From an uncultured Prevotellaceae bacterium (GTDB taxonomy: Bacteria > Bacteroidota > Bacteroidia > Bacteroidales > Bacteroidaceae): a stretch of 59,787 bases of DNA. The position numbers and the translations under genes are program-made. The number at the start of each line of letters is the position of its first letter. The first letter of the stretch is position 1. Under the pieces are notes generated by a model. The model did no database searches. It was given only the letters and a program-made list of their open reading frames with translations, and was not told where the DNA came from. Where the stretch lies: contig CACWNV010000029.1 of the NCBI GenBank assembly GCA_902762325.1, positions 1 to 59,787 of the forward strand, written 5' to 3'. Below are positions 26,594-38,400 of the stretch, in pieces.

Positions 26594-29500
26594 ATGAACA
26601 GCAAATTTAGATATATTATTTTGTCGCTTCTTTGCCTAATGGCAATTGGTGCTTCTGCACAGATTACAGCTGTGCACGGTACGGTAAGCGATGAATTCGG
26701 CGAACTGACAGGAGCGTCGGTTTGTGAGATTGACGGTACGGGACGTATCATTGAGGCAACCGTTACAGATATCAATGGTAACTTCTCTATGCCAATTAAG
26801 AACCCGAAGGATGTCATCCGTTTCAGTTATGTCGGTTATAAGACGGTGACAATGCCTATTAATCGCGAGGAATATGCAGTGACCTTAAAGTCTGAGACCA
26901 ATCTGAAGGAAGTGACGGTTGTCGCAAAACGTCGTCTGACAAGTGGTGGTCTGGCAATTCCTGAGCGAGAGATCTCTTTCTCTACCCAGACAATTTCAGC
27001 CAAGGAGTTTGAGGGATTGGGAATGAATACTATCGATGAGGCATTGCAAGGACGTATTGCAGGTCTGGATATCCTTAGTTCCGGTAACCTTGGTGGAGGA
27101 GCAACAATGCGTCTCCGTGGTGGTTCGTCAGTCAGTTCTCTGACAAACGCCAACCCGCTGATTGTCGTGAATGGTAATACATGGAATGTGGATACCAGTA
27201 ATTTCGATTTCAATGGTGCCAATGAAGAACAGTTTGCCCAGTTGCTGAATGTCAATCCAGAGGACATCAGTGAGATCTCTGTGCTGAAGGATGCTGCTGC
27301 TACGGCTATCTACGGTTCACAGGGTGCTAATGGTGTGATTATGATTACTACAAAACGTGGAACACGCGGTAAACCAGTGTTGACCTATTCTCTTCGTCTT
27401 ACAGGTACGTATCAGCCTAAAGGATATAAGATGCTGAATGGTGATGACTACACGATGCTTCTTAAAGAAGCTTACTTTAATCCAGAACAGAATGACAATG
27501 CTTCTAATATCCGTGAGTTGAATTACGATCCGAACTTCTCTGAGTATGAACAGTACAACAATAATACTGACTGGTTGGATGCTGTAACTCAATGGGGACT
27601 TCGCCAAAATCATTATCTGTCAGTGACTGGTGGTGGAGAAAAGGCAAGATTCCGTATTGCTGGTGGTTACGACCATGAGACAGGTTCTGTCATCAAGCAG
27701 AAGCTCGACCGTTTCTCAACACGTGTGGCTCTTGACTATTATGTAAGTGATCGTATCACGATTACTACCAACTTTGCCATGACATTCACGGATAATAAAA
27801 AGAATTCTGATGGTCTGCTATCTATTGCATATAGGAAGATGCCTAATATGGGCATCTACGAACAAGATCCTTTGACAGGAAAAGATACCGACAAGTATTA
27901 TATGATGCTCCGTCAAGGACCCTCTGCAGGTTCGTCAGTCTTTGATGGTGACCAGAAAGGCCTCGTCAATCCTGTTGCCAGTGCCTTCTTGGCGAAGTAT
28001 GAAGATAAGACATACGATATCAACCCAGAGTTCGAGCTGAACTATAGATTGTTAGGTATGGACGATCAGCATACGCAGTTGAACTGGCAGGGACGTGTTT
28101 ACATGAATATCTGGAATCAGTATATTGACAAAGCTTATCCTGCTGACCTTTCAACGAGCAGCTGGCGTGACGGCGTGAACACTTCTTATGCCGGTAGTAC
28201 TAAAAGTGTTGCTTTCAACACCAAACAGACTCTGACGTTTATACCGTATTTCCGCAATAGAGATCATTCGCTGTCGATGCTGGCTCGTATGGAGCTGACC
28301 TCAGGAAGCTCAAACGGACAGGGTACAAATGTAATAGGTGCTCCTACAGGAATTAACACTCCGAACGGAGGAGGACTCATGGATGGTATGAGTTCAAGTT
28401 TCAGCCAGTGGCGTTCACTTTATTACACATTCTCGGCCCACTATGCTTATAAGAGCCGTTATATGTTAGACGTTTCTGGCCGATTAGACGGTACGACCAA
28501 ATTCGGACCAGACCGCAGATGGGGATTGTTCCCTGCTGTATCTTTACGTTGGAACATCAGCGACGAGCCTTGGATGGAGGCTACCCGTAAGTGGTTGTCT
28601 ATGTGGAGTATCCGTCCAAGCTGGGGCCGGGTAGGTAACCAGCCTCGTATGGACTATTTATATGAGAGTAAATATGGTTCGGCAAGCCGTTATTTAGACA
28701 TGGCTGCTATGAAACCGTTGAATATCCGTCTGACAGACCTTCGTTGGGAGACAACGACTACTTACGACGTAGGTATGGATATCGGCTTGTTTAATGACAG
28801 AATCAACCTTACGTTTGAATGGTATCATTCCACACGTAGGGATATGTTGATGGAGAATGTGCGTATCCCTTCCAATTCAGGTTTCGGTTCTTTAGCTTAT
28901 GCCAATGTCGGTTCAATGCGTAATATAGGATGGGAGTTTAACATCACTACTCGCCGTGCTATTGAGAAGGGTAAGTTCTATGCCGATTTCAATGTTTCAT
29001 TTGCTAATAACTCAAATGAGATCTTGTCGATGGATCCCACCGTTCTCGAATCATTGAACTCTGAGTTCCATTTCGGAAACAGGGAAGTGCTTCAGCGTGT
29101 TCAGCTGCACAATCCTTTTGGTGCTATCTATGGCTTCCGCTACAAAGGTGTGTATGAATATAATTATGATACCTTTAAAGATATGTCGGCAGAGGAGCGT
29201 GAACAGTTCCTGGCAGCCGGACATACCGCTCCTATTGCTAAGAACGCTGATGGAAATGTCATTTATAATGATGAAGGTGATCCTGTCCGCATGATGTTTG
29301 CTTTTGCAAATGAAGGAACGGCAAAGAACTATAAGTTCAAGGGTGGTGATGCAGTATATGAGGACATCAACAACGATGGAAACATCAATGCTCTTGATAT
29401 TGTCTATCTGGGTAGTTCTCTGCCAAAGTTAACTGGTGGATTTGGTATTACGCTGAATTACAACAGATGGAAGCTGAACTCACAGTTTAACTATCGTGTA

Positions 29501-29920
29501 GGCAATAAGATTCTGAACCTTGCCCGTCTTGATGCAGAGGCAATGATTAATAACAACAACCAGAGTCAGGCTGTAAACTACCGCTGGCGTAAGGAAGGAG
29601 ACGTGACTTCCATACCACGTGCCATGTATGGTAGTGAATCGAACTACAACACACTTGTCAGTGACCGTTTTGTTGAAAATGGTTCATTCCTTCGTCTGAA
29701 TTATTTGCAGTTGTCATATTATTTTGATTCTGCGTTCATTAAACGTGTTCTCGGTTTGCGCAGACTTAGTATCTATGCCAGTGCGAACAATCTGTTCTGT
29801 CTGACTAAGTATAAGGGAGTTGATCCTGAGGTCGGATATGGTGGTTATGGTGCGGCTGTTGATGGTGGTCAGACTCCTCGTGCTAAGTCTTATACATTTG
29901 GTATCACTGTTGACTTTTAA
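26594..29920 (+). CDS. SusC/RagA family TonB-linked outer membrane protein 1
   Basis: A 1108-aa TonB-dependent transporter. It has a signal peptide (to ~residue 23, GASAQ), a CarboxypepD_reg-like domain (~25-105, HGTVSDEFGELTGASV ... FSYVGYKTVTM), a TonB-box-like LKEVTVVAKR, a plug (~120-260: ALQGRIAGLDI, MRLRGGSS, ISVLKDAAATAIYGSQGANGVIMITTKRG) and a long beta-barrel ending in an aromatic residue (FGITVDF). These are standard SusC signatures. It imports a ligand captured by the partner SusD, which starts 14 bp downstream. No STN signalling domain is present, so it is probably not tied to an ECF/anti-sigma pair. Confidence 0.95.
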   Translation: MNSKFRYIILSLLCLMAIGASAQITAVHGTVSDEFGELTGASVCEIDGTGRIIEATVTDINGNFSMPIKNPKDVIRFSYVGYKTVTMPINREEYAVTLKSETNLKEVTVVAKRRLTSGGLAIPEREISFSTQTISAKEFEGLGMNTIDEALQGRIAGLDILSSGNLGGGATMRLRGGSSVSSLTNANPLIVVNGNTWNVDTSNFDFNGANEEQFAQLLNVNPEDISEISVLKDAAATAIYGSQGANGVIMITTKRGTRGKPVLTYSLRLTGTYQPKGYKMLNGDDYTMLLKEAYFNPEQNDNASNIRELNYDPNFSEYEQYNNNTDWLDAVTQWGLRQNHYLSVTGGGEKARFRIAGGYDHETGSVIKQKLDRFSTRVALDYYVSDRITITTNFAMTFTDNKKNSDGLLSIAYRKMPNMGIYEQDPLTGKDTDKYYMMLRQGPSAGSSVFDGDQKGLVNPVASAFLAKYEDKTYDINPEFELNYRLLGMDDQHTQLNWQGRVYMNIWNQYIDKAYPADLSTSSWRDGVNTSYAGSTKSVAFNTKQTLTFIPYFRNRDHSLSMLARMELTSGSSNGQGTNVIGAPTGINTPNGGGLMDGMSSSFSQWRSLYYTFSAHYAYKSRYMLDVSGRLDGTTKFGPDRRWGLFPAVSLRWNISDEPWMEATRKWLSMWSIRPSWGRVGNQPRMDYLYESKYGSASRYLDMAAMKPLNIRLTDLRWETTTTYDVGMDIGLFNDRINLTFEWYHSTRRDMLMENVRIPSNSGFGSLAYANVGSMRNIGWEFNITTRRAIEKGKFYADFNVSFANNSNEILSMDPTVLESLNSEFHFGNREVLQRVQLHNPFGAIYGFRYKGVYEYNYDTFKDMSAEEREQFLAAGHTAPIAKNADGNVIYNDEGDPVRMMFAFANEGTAKNYKFKGGDAVYEDINNDGNINALDIVYLGSSLPKLTGGFGITLNYNRWKLNSQFNYRVGNKILNLARLDAEAMINNNNQSQAVNYRWRKEGDVTSIPRAMYGSESNYNTLVSDRFVENGSFLRLNYLQLSYYFDSAFIKRVLGLRRLSIYASANNLFCLTKYKGVDPEVGYGGYGAAVDGGQTPRAKSYTFGITVDF

Positions 29921-29933
29921 AGGAAGAATAATT

Positions 29934-31667
29934 ATGAAAATAAAGAATAATGTTTTAAAGTCTGGTGTAATCCTTATGATGGGGGCTACATTGGGATCTT
30001 GTTCTGATTTTCTGGAATTGGAACCACTGAACGAGATAGTGTTGGAAAGATTCTGGAATGAGGAAAGTGATATTGAGAATATTGTTGCAGGATGCTATTC
30101 AGCCTTGCAGTCAGGTCAAGTTATTGATAGGATGATGGCATGGGGTGAGTATCGTTCAGATAACATTATCGGTGGTACGAATGTGCAGAATAATGTCTCA
30201 CTTGTCAACATCTTCAAGGAAAATCTTAATGCAAGTAATGGATATACGACTTGGGATGCTTTCTATGATATTATAAATAGGTGTAACACCGTAATCTATT
30301 ATGCTCCTTCTGTAGCTGATCGCGACCCCAACTATACACAAAGTGAGTTGCAGGCAACCATTGCAGAGGTCTCAGCTATCAGAGATTTGTGTTATTTCTA
30401 TTTGATTCGTACCTTCCGTGATGTTCCGTATTCAACGGAGGCATTTCAGGATGATACCCAGAGAATGGATTTGCCGGCTACTCCTTTCAATGCTGTGCTT
30501 GACAGTCTCATCCTCGACCTTGAGCGTGTAGAGCCCTTTGCAGTCAGGAAGTATCCGGAGACAAAGCCGCTTTATCAGTTTGGACGTATTACCCAGGATG
30601 CCATTCATGCGATGCTTTGTGACATGTATCTTTGGAAACAAGATTATCAGAACTCTGTTAAGTATGCTGACATGTTGATTGAGGCCAAACTTAAAGAGTA
30701 CGATTATCGTCAGATGAATGCATTAGGAAGTACGTCTGTGGAGAAATTGATAGATGGATTCCCACTCATTAGCGATGCACCTACCTCTGGTAATGAATAT
30801 GGTCAAGCCTATGAAGCGATATTCGGAAAAGGAACAAGCACTGAAAGTATTTTCGAACTCATTTTCACTAACGACAGGTCAATGCCTTCCAATGGCTCTA
30901 TTAGCGGTGCTTATGGAAATGAAACCACATTCCCTGGTGTTGTGAAAGCCGCTGATTTCATCGGCTCTGATGTTACTGATGAGATTTATGCCGTTTACAT
31001 GGATAAGTATGATACTCGTTACTATGAGAATCTTCAGAAGAGAGGGTCTGACTATGGTATCTGCAAATATGCTGTGCAGAGAGTGACCATAGACCCGACA
31101 AAGTCTGATGCAGAGAAGACGAGATACGGTTCTTTGTGGCCAAGTAATTATTGCTATTCCAACTGGATTATCTATCGTCTTTCTGATGTGATGTTGATGA
31201 AGGCAGAAGCCCTTGTGCAGATGGTTGACGGCAACGACTCAACTGAAGTAGGTAAGGCGCGTAATGATACATTGATGCGTCAGGCTTATAATATTGTCAA
31301 TGCCATCAATAAACGCTCAAATTGTGCTACTAACGTAAAAGACTTGGATTATAACAAGTATTCTTTGAAGTCTGACATGTACGATTTGGTGATGCAGGAA
31401 CGTCAGCGCGAATTGATGTTTGAGGGTAAACGCTGGTTTGATCTTGTTCGCCGTTCACGTCGGGATGGTAATACGAATTATCTGGTGACACAGGTCTCTC
31501 GTAAGGGCTCTGGTGATGGTAGCGGTGCTTTGCAGAGTAAACTTGCGCGTATGGATGCTATCTACTGGCCGTATAATTATGATGAGCTAAAGGTTAATAC
31601 GAATCTTGTGCAGAATCCGGCCTTCGGTAGTGGACAGAACAGTTCTTATGAGAATAGTACTAAATAA
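29934..31667 (+). CDS. SusD/RagB family surface lipoprotein 1
   Basis: A 577-aa SusD-type lipoprotein. The lipobox ends at Cys23 (LGSCSDFLELEPL), and SusD blocks are seen: ALQSGQ, ASNGYTTWDAFYDIINRCN, SAIRDLCYFYLIRTFRDVPY, and near the C-terminus QERQRELMFEGKRWFDLVRR. The start is ATG 29934, after an AAAGGAAG ribosome site just past the SusC stop. The frame stays open further upstream into the SusC gene, but the protein opening with MKIKNN has the proper signal peptide. It caps the SusC transporter and binds the ligand. The ligand is not predictable from sequence. Confidence 0.94.
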   Translation: MKIKNNVLKSGVILMMGATLGSCSDFLELEPLNEIVLERFWNEESDIENIVAGCYSALQSGQVIDRMMAWGEYRSDNIIGGTNVQNNVSLVNIFKENLNASNGYTTWDAFYDIINRCNTVIYYAPSVADRDPNYTQSELQATIAEVSAIRDLCYFYLIRTFRDVPYSTEAFQDDTQRMDLPATPFNAVLDSLILDLERVEPFAVRKYPETKPLYQFGRITQDAIHAMLCDMYLWKQDYQNSVKYADMLIEAKLKEYDYRQMNALGSTSVEKLIDGFPLISDAPTSGNEYGQAYEAIFGKGTSTESIFELIFTNDRSMPSNGSISGAYGNETTFPGVVKAADFIGSDVTDEIYAVYMDKYDTRYYENLQKRGSDYGICKYAVQRVTIDPTKSDAEKTRYGSLWPSNYCYSNWIIYRLSDVMLMKAEALVQMVDGNDSTEVGKARNDTLMRQAYNIVNAINKRSNCATNVKDLDYNKYSLKSDMYDLVMQERQRELMFEGKRWFDLVRRSRRDGNTNYLVTQVSRKGSGDGSGALQSKLARMDAIYWPYNYDELKVNTNLVQNPAFGSGQNSSYENSTK

Positions 31668-31706
31668 TAAACTGCAAAACGATTAGTAATTTAAACGACA
31701 AGTAAT

Positions 31707-33728
31707 ATGAAGAATAAAATTAGATATATTTGGGCAGTACTGCTTTTCTCTTCATTAACGGGGATGATGTCAAGTTGCTCTGACGAGCCTGATACATCTA
31801 ACTATTATACCTTTACGGGAGAGATGATTAGCGAGTACTTGAAGAGTCGCAGCGAGTTTAGTGATTTTACGAGGATTGTCGAGCGTGCAGGAATGATGGA
31901 TCTCCTTTCGGCTTATGGTTCTTATACTTGTTTTCCGCCGACCAATGAGGCTGTGGCTGCTTATCTGAAGAAACACGGAAAGAACTCCATAGAAGATCTT
32001 TCAGATGCTGATTGCGATACGATTGCACGTACACACCTTGTGAATAATATGTATGCTACATCTGAGATGAACGATGGTGTGCTCACTACTGCTAACATGA
32101 ATCGTCGCTATATTGAGATTTCGCACGAGCTTGATGCAGACAGTAATGCCGTTGTCTTCCTTAATCGTAGTGCACACATTATCTTTACGATGCAGGATGA
32201 CTCTGTAGAGAATGGTATTATGCAGCCAATCAATGAAGTGCTGGAAAGTAGTAACAGTATGTTACCTGATATCATGAAGCTGAATCCTAAGATTTCCCTT
32301 TTCAATTCAGCTTTGATTGCTACGGGTATTGCTGATTCTATGTATAAGTTCAGGGACGAAACTTTCAATTCAAAGGATTGGCCAAGAATTCGTTATGTGT
32401 CACACGTGAATAAGGAAACAGCTACTGTTCCTGACGAAAAGAGATATGGCTTCACAGCTTTCGTACCAACAGACTCCGTCCTTCTTGAGAAATATGGTAT
32501 CAAGACGCTGGAGGATATGTACAAAAAAGCCTGTGAGATCTATGATGCCGTTTATCCGGAAGATGTAAATCAGCCCTATCATGCATTTGATCAACTGACA
32601 CATCGGAAGAATCCGTTGAATCGTTTCATTGCCTACCATGTTCTTACTCGTGACGTGAAAGGATGGAACTACCTGACTCCGTTGAATGATATCGGTATTA
32701 TCACCACTCTGATGAACCCCGTTGACTGGTATGAAACGCTGCTTCCGCATACAATGTTGAAGTTTGAGCGTTTGACCGTTCGTAAGTATGCCGGAACAAG
32801 TATTGTCGGACAGCGATATGTGAATCGCCGTTATGATGATGACTATCAGATTACGGGTGCAAAAGTAGAGCGTTCTATTGAGAAAGAATATGTTCAAGAC
32901 GCATTGAACGGTCGTTATTTCTATGTGGATGACATTCTCGCATTCAGTCTCCAGACACGTGATGTGGTGCATAACACCCGCATCCGCATGGACTTCTCTA
33001 CCATTTTCCCGGAGTTGATGACTGATGACTGCCGCCAGAATGGAGACCCGAAGAAACAAGACCCTGATTATGACGAGACTGCCAAATATGGACGTAACTA
33101 TTACTTCCCTGATGGCTTCCTCGATGGTGTGAAGCTGACTTCCGGCTTATTCCTTTATCGTCGTCCTCATGATTACTATGATTGTTATGAAGGTGATGAG
33201 ATGAATCTCTTTGGTAATTTTGATATTACATTCCGTTTGCCTCCTGTTCCTTATGAAGGAGAGTGGCAGGTTCGTATGGGATATGCTCAGGAGCCATCTC
33301 GCGGTATTGCCCAGGTATACTTTGACGGTAAGCCTCAAGGTATTCCTCTTGACATGACCATCGGTCTTAGCGACCCGACAATCTTAGGTTCTGACTGGGT
33401 TGCCGATTATACAACCCTGTCGGAAATAGATCAGGCTGCCGACCAGAAAGTATTGAAGAATAAAGGATATTACCGAGGTGCAGCCGGTGGCTATCGCTAT
33501 AATGGTGCCGGTGGAACGACAACGGCCGTGTTTGCAACTCAGCCGCAAACCTTCCGTATTGTCTTCTGTACGGTCCACATGGATCCCAACCAGGATCATT
33601 ATCTGCGTATAAGATGCGTCTCTTCTAAGAAAGGTAATGACAATGAGTTCATGCTCGACTATCTGGAACTTGTGCCGAAGAGTATTTACGGTGTGACCGA
33701 TGAGGGACAGATGGAAGATATGCTGTAG
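31707..33728 (+). CDS. FAS1 (fasciclin) domain surface lipoprotein 2
   Basis: A 673-aa lipoprotein, with a signal segment and lipobox at about Cys24 (GMMSSCSDEPD). The first FAS1 domain spans ~40-195 (SDFTRIVERAGMMDLLSAYGSYTCFPPTNEAVAAYLKK, then the DDSVENGIMQPINEVLE end block). A second one follows at ~205-425 (YGFTAFVPTDSVLLEKYG, RFIAYHVLTRD). Residues ~430-660 look like a beta-rich, possibly carbohydrate-binding-like region (YYFPDGFLDGVKL, RIVFCTVHMDPNQDHYLRIRCVSS). It sits between the first SusD and the third FAS1 gene, with gaps of about 40 bp on each side. Confidence 0.82.
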   Translation: MKNKIRYIWAVLLFSSLTGMMSSCSDEPDTSNYYTFTGEMISEYLKSRSEFSDFTRIVERAGMMDLLSAYGSYTCFPPTNEAVAAYLKKHGKNSIEDLSDADCDTIARTHLVNNMYATSEMNDGVLTTANMNRRYIEISHELDADSNAVVFLNRSAHIIFTMQDDSVENGIMQPINEVLESSNSMLPDIMKLNPKISLFNSALIATGIADSMYKFRDETFNSKDWPRIRYVSHVNKETATVPDEKRYGFTAFVPTDSVLLEKYGIKTLEDMYKKACEIYDAVYPEDVNQPYHAFDQLTHRKNPLNRFIAYHVLTRDVKGWNYLTPLNDIGIITTLMNPVDWYETLLPHTMLKFERLTVRKYAGTSIVGQRYVNRRYDDDYQITGAKVERSIEKEYVQDALNGRYFYVDDILAFSLQTRDVVHNTRIRMDFSTIFPELMTDDCRQNGDPKKQDPDYDETAKYGRNYYFPDGFLDGVKLTSGLFLYRRPHDYYDCYEGDEMNLFGNFDITFRLPPVPYEGEWQVRMGYAQEPSRGIAQVYFDGKPQGIPLDMTIGLSDPTILGSDWVADYTTLSEIDQAADQKVLKNKGYYRGAAGGYRYNGAGGTTTAVFATQPQTFRIVFCTVHMDPNQDHYLRIRCVSSKKGNDNEFMLDYLELVPKSIYGVTDEGQMEDML

Positions 33729-33768
33729 TTTCTGTTTTCCCTATAGTAAGTTTATTCATTAACGAAAT

Positions 33769-35427
33769 ATGAAAATGAAAATAAGAAATATAACCCAGAT
33801 GCAGATTGTGACTGCCGCCATCATGGCAGTCCTTGTCTGCGCTGCTTGTAGTGATGAATGGAATGATCATTATGATGCTTCTGTGCAGAAGACCGGGACA
33901 CTTTGGGAAGCGATCTCTTCTCAGGGCAATCTGAAGAACTTCACCAGAGTCGTTCAGGAGTGCGGTTATGACAAACTCCTGAATGGTAGCCAGACTTTTT
34001 CAGTCTTTGCCCCGACTGATGAACATTTCACCGCTGGTCAGGCTGACAGTCTGATAGCTGCATTTAAAGCCGACAAGAAAACAGGTGACGACAATAGTGT
34101 TATCCGTCAGTTCTTACAGAACCACATCTCACTATATCGTCATCCCGTTTCTTCACTGACGAATGATTCAATCATTATGATGAATGGAAAATATGCTATC
34201 CTGACACAGAACAGCATAGGTAATAGTCAGTTCTTAACTAAAAACACCTTATATAATAATGGTGTCCTGTTTACTCTTGGCAGTAAGGTGAACTATTTCC
34301 CGAATGTTTTTGAGTATCTGGGATTAGATCATGATTTAGACAGTGTGTATAATTTCCTTAATAGTTACAGTGTTTACGTATTTGATGCTGACAAGAGTGT
34401 GCCGGGTGGCATTGTTGATGGACGTACGGTTTATCTTGACTCCGTATCTCATTTGAGGAATGACCTGTTATCTAATACTCTTGGTGAAATCAACTCAGAA
34501 GATAGTACCTATTGGATGGTTGCACCTGTTAATGACGAGTGGAACAAGCTGGTTTCCGAGTATCATAATTATTTCAATTATGATTCAAAGGTAAACAAGC
34601 GTGACTCCATGCAGCACGCTAATGCAAGGCTGTCAGTTCTTAAAGGAACGATATTCAGCCGGACAATTAACCCTGACCCTGCTTTCCAGGATTCTGCTGT
34701 CTCAACAAATGCAAGTTCATATATAGTACGGCATCTGTTAGGTGATGAGCCTCCTTATTATATTTATGAGAAGCCTTTCTCTGCAGGTGGAATCTTTGAT
34801 GGAACGCAAGATATAATCTGCAGTAATGGTCATGTCCGGAAGGCTACGAACCTGAACATCAATAATCACAATACATTCCTACAGACCATAAAGGTCGAGG
34901 CAGAAAACCTTGTCACATTGGATTCGGTTTCAAACGCTAACCAACCTGTGGTCTATACTGTTCAGACAAACAACCCGTTCTATGACAGGATCTCCGGAAA
35001 TGCCTTTGTTGAGGTATCTCCAACTACACCATCTCTGAATCCGGTGCTGCGTTTCAAGATACCTGATGTCTTATCGAACGTAGGATATGATATCTATGCG
35101 GTGGCTACAGGCTCAAAGAGACTACCTCACCAATTAAGGCTTGAGCTGAGCTACAATGACGAAAATGGTAAGGAAGCGAAGAGTAGCGGAACAAATACTT
35201 TCACGACACATGCGGATGTGGTGGATACCATGTTGTTGGTTTCAGACTTTAAGTTCCCGACATGTTCCTATGGACTGACCGAACCACAAGTGACTCTTCA
35301 GCTTAGAAGTGTGGTTTCTTCTCGTTACACGACAGTTTATTCCCGAACAGTTTGGGTTGATTGCTTCATTTTCAAACCCCATGAAGAAGAGGCTACTGAG
35401 CAGAGAAATATTAAAATTACAAACTAA
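33769..35427 (+). CDS. FAS1 (fasciclin) domain surface lipoprotein 3
   Basis: A 552-aa lipoprotein with lipobox Cys (VCAACSDEWNDHYD) near residue 27. One clear FAS1 domain is at ~40-185 (GTLWEAISSQGNLKNFTRVVQECGYDKLLNGSQTFSVFAPTDEHFTAG, RQFLQNHISLYRHPV, YNNGVLFTLGSKV). A second, weaker FAS1-like region is at ~190-380. The C-terminal ~170 residues are beta-rich with no recognised domain. It is 16 bp from the second SusC gene. The three FAS1 proteins differ in length and C-terminal parts, so they are not simple recent duplicates. Confidence 0.82.
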   Translation: MKMKIRNITQMQIVTAAIMAVLVCAACSDEWNDHYDASVQKTGTLWEAISSQGNLKNFTRVVQECGYDKLLNGSQTFSVFAPTDEHFTAGQADSLIAAFKADKKTGDDNSVIRQFLQNHISLYRHPVSSLTNDSIIMMNGKYAILTQNSIGNSQFLTKNTLYNNGVLFTLGSKVNYFPNVFEYLGLDHDLDSVYNFLNSYSVYVFDADKSVPGGIVDGRTVYLDSVSHLRNDLLSNTLGEINSEDSTYWMVAPVNDEWNKLVSEYHNYFNYDSKVNKRDSMQHANARLSVLKGTIFSRTINPDPAFQDSAVSTNASSYIVRHLLGDEPPYYIYEKPFSAGGIFDGTQDIICSNGHVRKATNLNINNHNTFLQTIKVEAENLVTLDSVSNANQPVVYTVQTNNPFYDRISGNAFVEVSPTTPSLNPVLRFKIPDVLSNVGYDIYAVATGSKRLPHQLRLELSYNDENGKEAKSSGTNTFTTHADVVDTMLLVSDFKFPTCSYGLTEPQVTLQLRSVVSSRYTTVYSRTVWVDCFIFKPHEEEATEQRNIKITN

Positions 35428-35442
35428 AAAAAACAGATTAAC

Positions 35443-38400
35443 ATGATAACGGTAAATATGTCTATATGTAAATATGTTTTTTGCTTGTCTCTCTTCATGC
35501 TAACCGCTGCTCCTGCTGCAGCTCAGTATGATGACGATGAAGAGGTACAGGAAATGCCGAGAAAGGTGAGGCCTGTCAAACCGGAAAAGAAGTATCCTAC
35601 TCGAGTTGTCAAGGGACGAGTCCTGAACGGAATGAACAACAATCCCGTTTCTGGTGCAATGGTGAAGACGGGTGAAATAGATGGCTTCAGTGCGTTGACA
35701 AAGTCTGATGGTACATTTGAAATCAATGTGCCGTTGTTTGCCACCTCTTTAGAAGTTTCTGCGCCGAATTTAAATATGACAAAGGCTGGTCTCACCAAAG
35801 AGGAGATGCAGCGTGACATATATCTGTATTCTCAGCAATTCTTGTCAGAGTATTCTGCTGGAACGAATGTTCTTTCCAATGAGAAGACTGAGGATTTCCG
35901 CTTTGCTAATGCTGTCAGTATTGAGGATGAGATACAGAAGCGTCTTGGTGCCAATGTACATGTCACTTCCCGAAACGGCACACCCGGTATCGGAAGCGTA
36001 ATGTTCATGAATGGTCTGAATTCCTTGAATGTCAATGCACAGCCATTGATTGTTGTTGATGGAGTGATTTTCGACCAGCAGTATGGTCGTACCGTACTGC
36101 ACGACGGATTCTTCAATGACATTCTTGCTAATATCAGTCCTGCTGATATCGAGGAAGTAACTGTGATGAGAAATGGAACGGCTCTCTATGGAGCTAAAGG
36201 TGCCAATGGCGTGTTATTGATTAATACCCGTCGTTGTCATAGTATGGCTACACGTATTACTGCCAGCATTTCAGCCGGTGTGACCTTAGAGCCGAAGTTC
36301 CTGAAAGTGATGGATGCTACACAGTATAAGAACTATGCATCTGACCTGTTGCAGTCAACTTCAACAACGATTAAGGATTTCAAGTTCCTCAACGAAGATC
36401 CTTCCTACTATTATTATCCTCAATACCATAATAATACCAATTGGAAGGATTATGTCTATCGTACTGCCATCTCTCAGAATTATAGTATAAATGTTGAAGG
36501 TGGTGACGATGTTGCTGACTATAACCTGTCGTTAGGCTACATCAACAACCAGAGCGTCTTGAAGTACAATGGTATGAGTCGCATGAATATCCGTTTCAAT
36601 ACTGATATTCACCTTACCGAACGGTTCTCTATTCGGTTTGATGCTTCTTTTGCGAATCAGACTCGTAACTTGCGTAGCGATGGAGCACCTGAGAATTATG
36701 TAGAGGGTACGCCTACATCGGCTGCTTTCCTGGCTTATGCTAAGAGCCCGATGCTGAGTCCGTTTACTTATGCTAATGGAATCTTGTCTGATAGTTATGT
36801 TGACGTTAATGATGAGAGCTTCCTGGATGAGGCATTGGCAGAATATAGCAATTACAACTATAAGCTTGCCAACCCCATTGCTGTCAATGAATTTGGTGAG
36901 GCAGAGAACAAAAACAGATTTGAGAATTCAATGGTTAATCTCACCGTTACACCAAGATTCCAGTTTAACAAGCATCTTTTCGTAAGCGAGCATTTCAGCT
37001 ATAATCTTGTAAACACGAACGAGAAGCTGTACATTCCTATTAATGGTGTGCCCAACTACTTCGTCTCCAGTGTTAATGATTACCGTCAGAACGAGACTCG
37101 TTCTCTTGCTGCTAAGCAAAACTCTATTATGAGTGACACCCGCTTAGACTGGAACAATCGGTTTGCAGCACATGCTTTCCATGTATTTGGAGGTGTTCGT
37201 ATTAACTGGGAGACCTATACACTAAACACTCAGCTGGGTTATAACACCGGTAATGATAAGACACCGTTTATCAGTAAGGACTTGTTGAATGCACAGACCA
37301 GCGGCTTGAACGACAAATGGAATTCACTTGCTGTCTATCTGCAAGGTGAATATAACTATTTGCAGCGTTACTACTTGCAGGCAAATGTGACAACAGAGAG
37401 TTCTTCACGTTTCGGTGTTGATGCCGATAATGCTTTGAAACTCTTTGATGCTGCATGGGGTATCTTCCCTGGTGTGCAGGCTTCATGGGTTATAAGCAAT
37501 GAACCGTGGTTTGCACGTGTAGGTGGTATTAACTATCTCCGTCTGACTGCCGGCTATGATATTAGCGGTAATGATGACCTCGACTATTTTGCTGCTCGTA
37601 GTTATTTCCGTGCTAGTACTTTCCTGAATGCCATATCAGGTCTTTCCTTTGATAACATCGGTAATACTAACTTGCAGTGGGAGACAACGAAGCGGTTCAA
37701 TGCAGGTCTTGAAACCAATGTGTTGAATAACCGCCTTAACATCCGTTTCAATTACTTCAGAAGCAAGACCGACCATCTGCTTACTTATCAGGCTCTCGGA
37801 TTCCTTTCTGGTCTGGAGCGTAACTGGAGTAATGGCGGTTCGCTGAAGAACGAGGGATTTGATGTCTCTGCTGTTGCTAAAGTCATTGCATTAAAGAACT
37901 TCCAGTGGGAACTTGGTGCAACGATGGGCCATTACGTGAATAAGATTACCCAGTTGCCCGACAATCAGCAGTTTATCAATAATGATGTCTATGGTGCAAC
38001 TATTCGTAGTGAGGTGGGACATCCTGCTAATATGTTCTATGGATACAAGACCGAAGGTGTCTTTGCAACCAGTGAGGAAGCAAAAGCCGCTGATCTCTTT
38101 GTCTTAGGTGCAAATGGTAGAGAGCATGTTGCCTTTGGTGCTGGAGACATGCATTTCAAGGATATGAATGGCGATCATCAGATTACAGAGGCTGATCGTA
38201 CATTCATCGGTGATCCGAATCCTGACATTTTCGGAAACATTTTCACCTCTTTGGCATACAAGCGTATCAGGCTGGATTTGAACTTCAACTATAGTCTGGG
38301 TAATGATGTCTACAACTATATGAGAAGTCAGCTTGAAGGTGGTAGTCGCTTCCTCAACCAGACCACAGCAATGACAAAGCGCTGGCAGACTGAGGGACAG